DNA from: G965233625 sp965233625
GTDB taxonomy: Bacteria; Planctomycetota; Planctomycetia; Pirellulales; Pirellulaceae
NCBI GenBank assembly: GCA_965233625.1
Contig: OZ247499.1
Span: 5,332,001-5,396,000, forward strand
Length of the DNA: 64,000 bases
Direction of reading: 5' to 3'
The translations under genes were made by a program, and so were the position numbers. Positions 59,418 through 64,000 of this stretch are shown here, one piece after another (position 1 is the first letter of the stretch; each line of letters begins with the position of its first letter). Below the pieces are notes generated by a model, which did not search any database, was not told where the DNA came from, and saw only the letters and a program-made list of their open reading frames with translations.

Positions 59418-62384
59418 GTGCGCATTGTTTTACTAGCTACCCTGTTTGTTCTGCCCGCGACTAATGTGCACGCCGAAGACGCCGTCTTCCGTGCGGCGGC
59501 GACGGTGCTGGAGCAGCGTTGTGTGCGTTGTCACCAGGTGGGGGCGGATCAGGGTGATTTGACGCTGAGTACGGCCAAGGGCCTGCTGGCGGGTGGTGAA
59601 AGTGGCGAGGCGATCTCGCCGGGCGATGCGGACGGCAGCCTGTTATTGGACTACGTTATTGGTGAATCGCCGGAGATGCCCAAGCAGGGCGCCCCGCTGA
59701 AGCAGGCCGAAATTGCGGCGCTGCGGAAGTGGATTGACGCGGGCGCCAAGTGGCCGAAGGGCGTGACGCTGCAGGATCGTAGCGACGTGCAACTGGCGGA
59801 TTTGAACTGGTGGTCGCTGAAGAAGCTGAAGCGGCCGGCGGTTCCCATACTGCCTGCGGAACTGCGGCAGCGTGCGCGGACGCCCGTGGATGCGTTTGTC
59901 CTGAAGCAACTGGCGGCGCGCGATCTGCAGATGTCGCCGCCGGCTGACCGCCGGACGTTGCTGCGGCGGCTGACGTTTGATCTGACCGGCCTGCCGCCAA
60001 CGCCCGCAGAGGTGTCAAGTTTTGTCACTGACAAGCGGCCTGATGCCTACGCCCGGCTGGTGGAACGGCTGCTTGCTTCGCCCGCCTACGGCGAACGCTG
60101 GGCCAGGCACTGGCTGGATGTGGCGCATTATGCCGACACGCACGGCTACGACAAAGACAAACTGCGGCGCAACGCGTGGCCGTACCGCGACTACGTCATC
60201 CGCGCGATGAATCAGGACCGCGCCTACGGCCGCTTCATCCGCCAGCAGATTGCCGGCGACATTTTAGAACCGCACACCCGCGACGGCGTTACCGCCACCG
60301 GCTTCCTGGCCGCAGGACCGTGGGACTTCATCGGGCATGTCGAAGTGCCGGAGTCGAAGATAGACGGCCGCATCGCGCGGCATCTGGATCGCGACGATAT
60401 GGTCAGCAGTACGATGGCGGCGTTCACCAGCACCACGGCTGGCTGCGCCCGTTGTCACAATCACAAATTCGACCCGGTTTCGCAACGCGACTACTACCGC
60501 TTGCAGGCGGTCTTCGCTGCCATCGACCGCGCCGATCGCACCTACGAACCATCGCCCACTACCGGCGCCAGACGGCAGCAGTTGCTGGCTTTGCAAAGCA
60601 GGCAGCAGCAGGAACTTGAGCAGAGCGAGCAGCAATTGCAGGTCGCAGGCGGCGCGGAGCTGGCTGCGCTGAATGCTCAGATTCACAAGCTCACCCAGCA
60701 GAAGAATGGCAAGAAACACCGGCCCGAATTTGGCTATCACAGCCAGATCGAACGGAAGGCGGATGTGGCCAAATGGGTGCAGGTGGATCTGGGCCGCGCA
60801 GTGTCGCTCAAGCAGATTGTGCTGGCCGGTTGCCACGACAACTACAACAACATTGGCGCCGGGTTTGGCTTCCCGCCGCGGTACAAAATCGAGGGTAGCA
60901 ACGACCCGCTGTTTAACGAAGCGGTGCAGACCATTGCTGACCGCACCACCGCTTCGCATCCGAACCCCGGCGTCAAACCGCAGGTGTTCGCTACGGACAT
61001 CACCGTGCGACACATCCGTGTCACTGCAACCCAACTGGCGCCCAGGAGTAACGATTTTATCTTCGCCCTGGGCGAACTGATGGCGCTCGACGCCGATGGG
61101 AACAACGCGGCGTTAGGCAAGACGGTAACATCGCTGGATTCGATCCAGGCGCCCGTACGCTGGCAACGCAAAAACGTGGTGGATGGCTATTACTACGGTC
61201 AGAAGAACGATGCAGCCGGAGTCGCGCAACTTGCTTCGCTCCACAAAAAACGCGAAGCCCTCATCCAGCAGGCGGCGCCGGAACTGCTTACAAAAATCGA
61301 AAGCCTGAAACAGCAACTTCGGGAAACAGCCTCGCAGCTAAAAACCCTACCGGCGCCGGGCAAAGTGTACGCCGGGCATGCTTACACCGGCAGCGGTAAC
61401 TTTAAGGGAACAGGCGGCAAGCCGCGGGAAATACGTCTGCTGAAACGCGGCAACATTCAGACGCCGGGCGAGATAGTGCAGCCCGGCACGTTGCGGCTCG
61501 ACGGCGGTGACGGAGGGTTTGAACTTCCCGCGGACCATACGGAGGGCGAACGCCGCGTGGCACTTGCGCAGTGGATATCGGACCACGGCAATCCGCTCAC
61601 ATGGCGTTCGATGGTGAACCGCGTATGGCAATATCATTTCGGACGGGGCATCGTTGGTTCGCCCGATGACTTCGGCCGCATGGGTCAGCAACCAACGCAT
61701 CCGCAACTGCTCGACTGGCTGGCGGTGGAACTGCGCGATAACGGCGAATCGCTCAAACACCTGCACCGCCTGATTGTGAATTCGGCGGTGTACCGGCAGT
61801 CTTCGGCCGAGAACGCAGCGGCTGCCAGCATCGACAGCGGCAATCAGTTTTTATGGCGGATGAACCGGCGGCGGCTGGAAGCGGAAGCAGTCCGCGATGC
61901 GGCGCTGGCCGTCAGCGGAGCGCTGAACCGGCAGATGTATGGCGAAGGTTTCTGGACGTTTGTGCTTGAGAAGCCACAGCATTCGCCGCACTATCAGTAT
62001 CACAAGTTCGACGCCCACGATGCGAAGTCGCACCGCCGCAGCGTGTACCGTTTCATCGTGCGTTCGCAGCCCGACCCTTACATGCAGACGCTCGATTGTG
62101 CGGACCCCAGCCAGGTGACAGGTCGCCGCACGCAGACGCTGACGCCGCTGCACGCGCTGACGCTGCTGAACGACAAGTTCATGCTGACCATGGCGGAACA
62201 GTTCGCCCAGCGGGTGAAGGCGGACAGCGCCGGGCAGTCGATCCGCGAAGCGTTCACACTCGCCTTGAACCGTCCGCCGCGTCCGGCAGAGCTTGCCGCG
62301 CTGACAGAATACTGTCAGTCACACGGGCTGGCGAATACGTGCCGTGTGATTTTGAATCTGAACGAATTCATCTTCATTGACTAA
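59418..62384 (+). CDS. Planctomycete PSCyt1/PSCyt2-PSD1 protein (DUF1549/DUF1553)
   Basis: Secreted protein of 988 residues. After a signal peptide comes a PSCyt1 c-type cytochrome domain (CVRCH at residues 35-39, HQVGADQGDLTLST), then PSCyt2/DUF1549 (LTFDLTGLPPTPAEV, WARHWLDVAHYADTHGYDKD) with a second CxxCH, CARCHNHKFDP, at 343-347. A carbohydrate-binding/discoidin-like insert follows (WVQVDLGRAVSLKQIVLAGC), then PSD1/DUF1553 (NPLTWRSMVNRVWQYHFGRG, TPHPQLLDWLA-type motif). GTG start with AAAGGA upstream. Function unknown, generally linked to sulfatases and polysaccharide degradation. The CAP protein gene follows after 22 bases. Confidence 0.93.
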   Translation: MRIVLLATLFVLPATNVHAEDAVFRAAATVLEQRCVRCHQVGADQGDLTLSTAKGLLAGGESGEAISPGDADGSLLLDYVIGESPEMPKQGAPLKQAEIAALRKWIDAGAKWPKGVTLQDRSDVQLADLNWWSLKKLKRPAVPILPAELRQRARTPVDAFVLKQLAARDLQMSPPADRRTLLRRLTFDLTGLPPTPAEVSSFVTDKRPDAYARLVERLLASPAYGERWARHWLDVAHYADTHGYDKDKLRRNAWPYRDYVIRAMNQDRAYGRFIRQQIAGDILEPHTRDGVTATGFLAAGPWDFIGHVEVPESKIDGRIARHLDRDDMVSSTMAAFTSTTAGCARCHNHKFDPVSQRDYYRLQAVFAAIDRADRTYEPSPTTGARRQQLLALQSRQQQELEQSEQQLQVAGGAELAALNAQIHKLTQQKNGKKHRPEFGYHSQIERKADVAKWVQVDLGRAVSLKQIVLAGCHDNYNNIGAGFGFPPRYKIEGSNDPLFNEAVQTIADRTTASHPNPGVKPQVFATDITVRHIRVTATQLAPRSNDFIFALGELMALDADGNNAALGKTVTSLDSIQAPVRWQRKNVVDGYYYGQKNDAAGVAQLASLHKKREALIQQAAPELLTKIESLKQQLRETASQLKTLPAPGKVYAGHAYTGSGNFKGTGGKPREIRLLKRGNIQTPGEIVQPGTLRLDGGDGGFELPADHTEGERRVALAQWISDHGNPLTWRSMVNRVWQYHFGRGIVGSPDDFGRMGQQPTHPQLLDWLAVELRDNGESLKHLHRLIVNSAVYRQSSAENAAAASIDSGNQFLWRMNRRRLEAEAVRDAALAVSGALNRQMYGEGFWTFVLEKPQHSPHYQYHKFDAHDAKSHRRSVYRFIVRSQPDPYMQTLDCADPSQVTGRRTQTLTPLHALTLLNDKFMLTMAEQFAQRVKADSAGQSIREAFTLALNRPPRPAELAALTEYCQSHGLANTCRVILNLNEFIFID

Positions 62385-62406
62385 CGTCGTGCCCTATACT
62401 GCAGGG

Positions 62407-62952
62407 ATGAATATCACACGACGACAACTTCTGATCGCCTCGGCCACGGCCGCCACGACAACGCTTCTGCTACCCGGCGCCGGTTTGTTTGCGGCTGAGG
62501 ATCAAAGCATTGTGCAGTTGATTAACCAGGCCCGGACCAAGCAGAAACTGCCGGCGATTGCCGAATCGGCCAAGCTCACTCAGGTCGCCCAGGCGCATGT
62601 GAATGATCTGATCAAACACGCACCGCACAAGGCAAATGGCAATCTGCATAGCTGGTCCAACAAGGGTAAGTGGAAAGGCGGCGCCTACTCGCCCGGCGAT
62701 AGCACCACGCACCCCATCATGTGGGAGAAGGGCAAAGAGATTGCGGGCTATAAAGGCTTTACCTTCGAGTGCGCCGCCAGCGGCGTCGAGACGCCCGCCA
62801 AAGCCGTAGAATTGTGGCTCGCCAGCGCGGCGCACCGCGCGGTGCTACTCAACACGGGCATCTGGGCCGATGAACGCTGGCAGTGGAAAGCCGTGGGAGC
62901 AGCCCTATCTGGCGGGTTCGCCTGCGCATGGTTCGGCCCTGTGGCGGACTGA
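62407..62952 (+). CDS. Tat-exported CAP/SCP-domain protein
   Basis: Protein of 181 residues with a twin-arginine signal (NITRRQLLIASATAATTTLL). The CAP domain shows LINQARTKQKLPAIAESAKL, the HxxxxxxH-type pair in AQAHVNDLIKHAPHKANGNL, and the later ELWLASAAHRAVLLNTGIW. Members are secreted and of varied or unknown activity. The start at 62407 gives a normal Tat leader; a frame from 62377 overlaps the PSD1 protein end. Its product may act outside the cell together with the PSCyt/PSD1 protein. Confidence 0.88.
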   Translation: MNITRRQLLIASATAATTTLLLPGAGLFAAEDQSIVQLINQARTKQKLPAIAESAKLTQVAQAHVNDLIKHAPHKANGNLHSWSNKGKWKGGAYSPGDSTTHPIMWEKGKEIAGYKGFTFECAASGVETPAKAVELWLASAAHRAVLLNTGIWADERWQWKAVGAALSGGFACAWFGPVAD

Positions 62953-63068
62953 ATCGCCGCAAATGATTGTGTGATTGGCACTTACGCGGCTATTCGTTTC
63001 TGTTTGCAGCTTGGCAGGCAGCAACTTTCTGATGTCAAAAGCTGCGTCCGGCGCCGGTTGCGCTGGCA

Positions 63069-63127
63069 TGTTACGAGTTTGTAACACAGATATAACACGG
63101 GGTTGGCAAAAGCTGCTTTGCCGCCAA
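63069..63127. promoter_or_regulatory. Palindromes upstream of the desaturase gene
   Basis: TGTTACGAGTTTGTAACA (63069-63086) is a perfect inverted repeat with a six-base spacer and could be an operator. TTGGCAAAAGC (63103-63113) faces GCTTTGCCGCCAA (63115-63127), a hairpin with one unpaired base, 70 bases before the start codon, possibly a leader structure. The 244-base gap holds no gene. Confidence 0.45.
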
Positions 63128-63196
63128 CAGGCGTCCGGTTATGTTGCAAATAACGCTGAATGCCCCATCGAGAACTCATTTTTGCAGGATTTTCAC

Positions 63197-64000
63197 TTGG
63201 ACGCTTCCACAACCGGCACCAAAGACGATCTGGAAACGACCGTTGAAACGGCGCCTGAACACACCTCGCCGGCTGATACCGCCACGTTGGATAAAGTTAA
63301 TACCGCTGAAGCCCCTGAGATCAGCGACGAAACATACGGCCGCCCGGCTCCTAAGACGCGTGTCGCACCCGGTGAAATCACCGACGACGATGCGGCGCCG
63401 CCCGCGCATCCCGGCGCCGCCCACAAGATCACGATGCTGATCGCCGTGGTGCTGCCGTTCCTGGGCGTGATTGCGGCCATTGCAGGGCTGTGGATGGTGG
63501 GCTGGATGGGCTGGCTGTACCTGGGGATGCTGATCGGCGGCTGGATCATGACGGGTCTGGGCATCACGATCGGTTTTCACCGGCTGCTGACGCATCGCTC
63601 GTTTGACACCTACAACTGGGTGCGGGCATTCTGGATGGCGATGGGAGCGCTCAGCGTGGAAGGTTCGCCCCTGATCTGGTGCGCCGTACACCGCCGGCAT
63701 CACGCACTTTCCGACCAGGAGGGCGACCCGCATTCGCCGCATCTGCACGGCGACGGTTTCTGGAACTCGATCAAAGGCTTCTGCTACGCGCAGGTCGGCT
63801 GGTTGTTCACGGGCTACTGGACCTCGCCGGAACTCAAGCGGTACGTACCGGATCTGCTGGCTTCACCGCTGCTGGTGAAGGTGGACCGCATGTATTACAT
63901 GTGGGTCATCGCAAGCCTGGCGATTCCCGCCGCGATTGGCGGCCTGGTGGAAATGAGCTGGCAGGGCGCCTTGCTGGGGCTGATCTGGGGCGGTCTGGTG
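63197..64000 (+). CDS. Acyl-CoA/fatty acid desaturase, N-terminal part (cut by window edge)
   Basis: Membrane di-iron desaturase related to stearoyl-CoA delta-9 desaturase; 268 codons lie in the window and the reading frame runs off the end. The first two histidine boxes are visible: HRLLTH and HRRHH (HRRHHALSDQEGDPHSP), with the third expected beyond base 64000. Hydrophobic helices flank box 1 (MLIAVVLPFLGVIAAIAGLW). The N-terminal 75 residues are acidic, Thr/Pro-rich and unusual for the family. The start is TTG at 63197 with AGGA seven bases upstream. It would introduce a double bond into acyl chains. Confidence 0.9.
   Translation, partial: MDASTTGTKDDLETTVETAPEHTSPADTATLDKVNTAEAPEISDETYGRPAPKTRVAPGEITDDDAAPPAHPGAAHKITMLIAVVLPFLGVIAAIAGLWMVGWMGWLYLGMLIGGWIMTGLGITIGFHRLLTHRSFDTYNWVRAFWMAMGALSVEGSPLIWCAVHRRHHALSDQEGDPHSPHLHGDGFWNSIKGFCYAQVGWLFTGYWTSPELKRYVPDLLASPLLVKVDRMYYMWVIASLAIPAAIGGLVEMSWQGALLGLIWGGLV

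Noticed and set aside
1..64000. tRNA, rRNA and riboswitch genes
   Set aside because: No cloverleaf ends, rRNA core sequences or known riboswitch cores were recognised; a covariance-model scan was not possible.

Overview
The window comes from a high-GC bacterium that is very probably a planctomycete (Planctomycetota, class Planctomycetia). The evidence is the combination of several secreted sulfatases, a large PSCyt/PSD1-type cytochrome protein, a 1,000-residue PVC-type heme protein with a C-terminal CxxCH, a DUF1559 prepilin-like protein next to a small carboxypeptidase-regulatory-like lipoprotein, many lipoproteins, and a strongly planctomycete-like RsmG. Genus and species cannot be read from the sequence. 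No rRNA, tRNA or CRISPR array was seen.

Layout. 1-6,733 (minus strand): two sulfatases, a pair of related lipoproteins, a DUF2752 membrane protein, a terpene-cyclase-like toroid protein with a hexapeptide repeat, and a small lipoprotein. 7,102-9,355 (plus): an outer-membrane-like protein and a FabF-type ketosynthase. 9,361-20,654 (mostly minus): a third sulfatase, small hypotheticals, a lipoprotein hydrolase, a short planctomycete protein, a 1,088-residue AsmA-like protein overlapping a GT39-like glycosyltransferase, and a Pro/Ala-rich secreted protein. 20,979-25,824 (plus): a probable five-gene operon (acyl-AMP ligase, carrier protein, CAT-fold acyltransferase, alpha/beta hydrolase, ICMT-type methyltransferase) ending at a clear terminator. 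26,221-30,019: GntR regulator, single-domain response regulator, lipoprotein plus DUF1559 pair, and rsmG carrying an in-frame TAG. 30,251-35,332 (plus): a CYTH protein, the PVC heme protein, then two lower-GC genes around an attC-like site that look like integron cassettes without an integrase. 35,420-51,767 (minus): a complete 14-subunit complex I operon, nuoA to nuoN in canonical order, with enlarged NuoJ, NuoK and NuoL and with dispersed repeats in three intergenic gaps. 52,054-64,000: ribF, nrnA, a fourth sulfatase, a Dps ferritin, two metallophosphoesterases, an unknown gene, an SMI1/KNR4-like gene, a PSCyt/PSD1 protein, a Tat-exported CAP protein, and the first part of a fatty acid desaturase.

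How it works together. The gene set suggests an aerobic heterotroph that degrades sulfated polysaccharides and respires through NDH-1; a perfect CRP/FNR-type palindrome lies upstream of nuoA. The most unusual parts are the carrier-protein operon with no named product, the orphan attC-like cassette pair, the interrupted rsmG, and three families of dispersed inverted repeats, one of them a paired 133-135 bp element seen twice.
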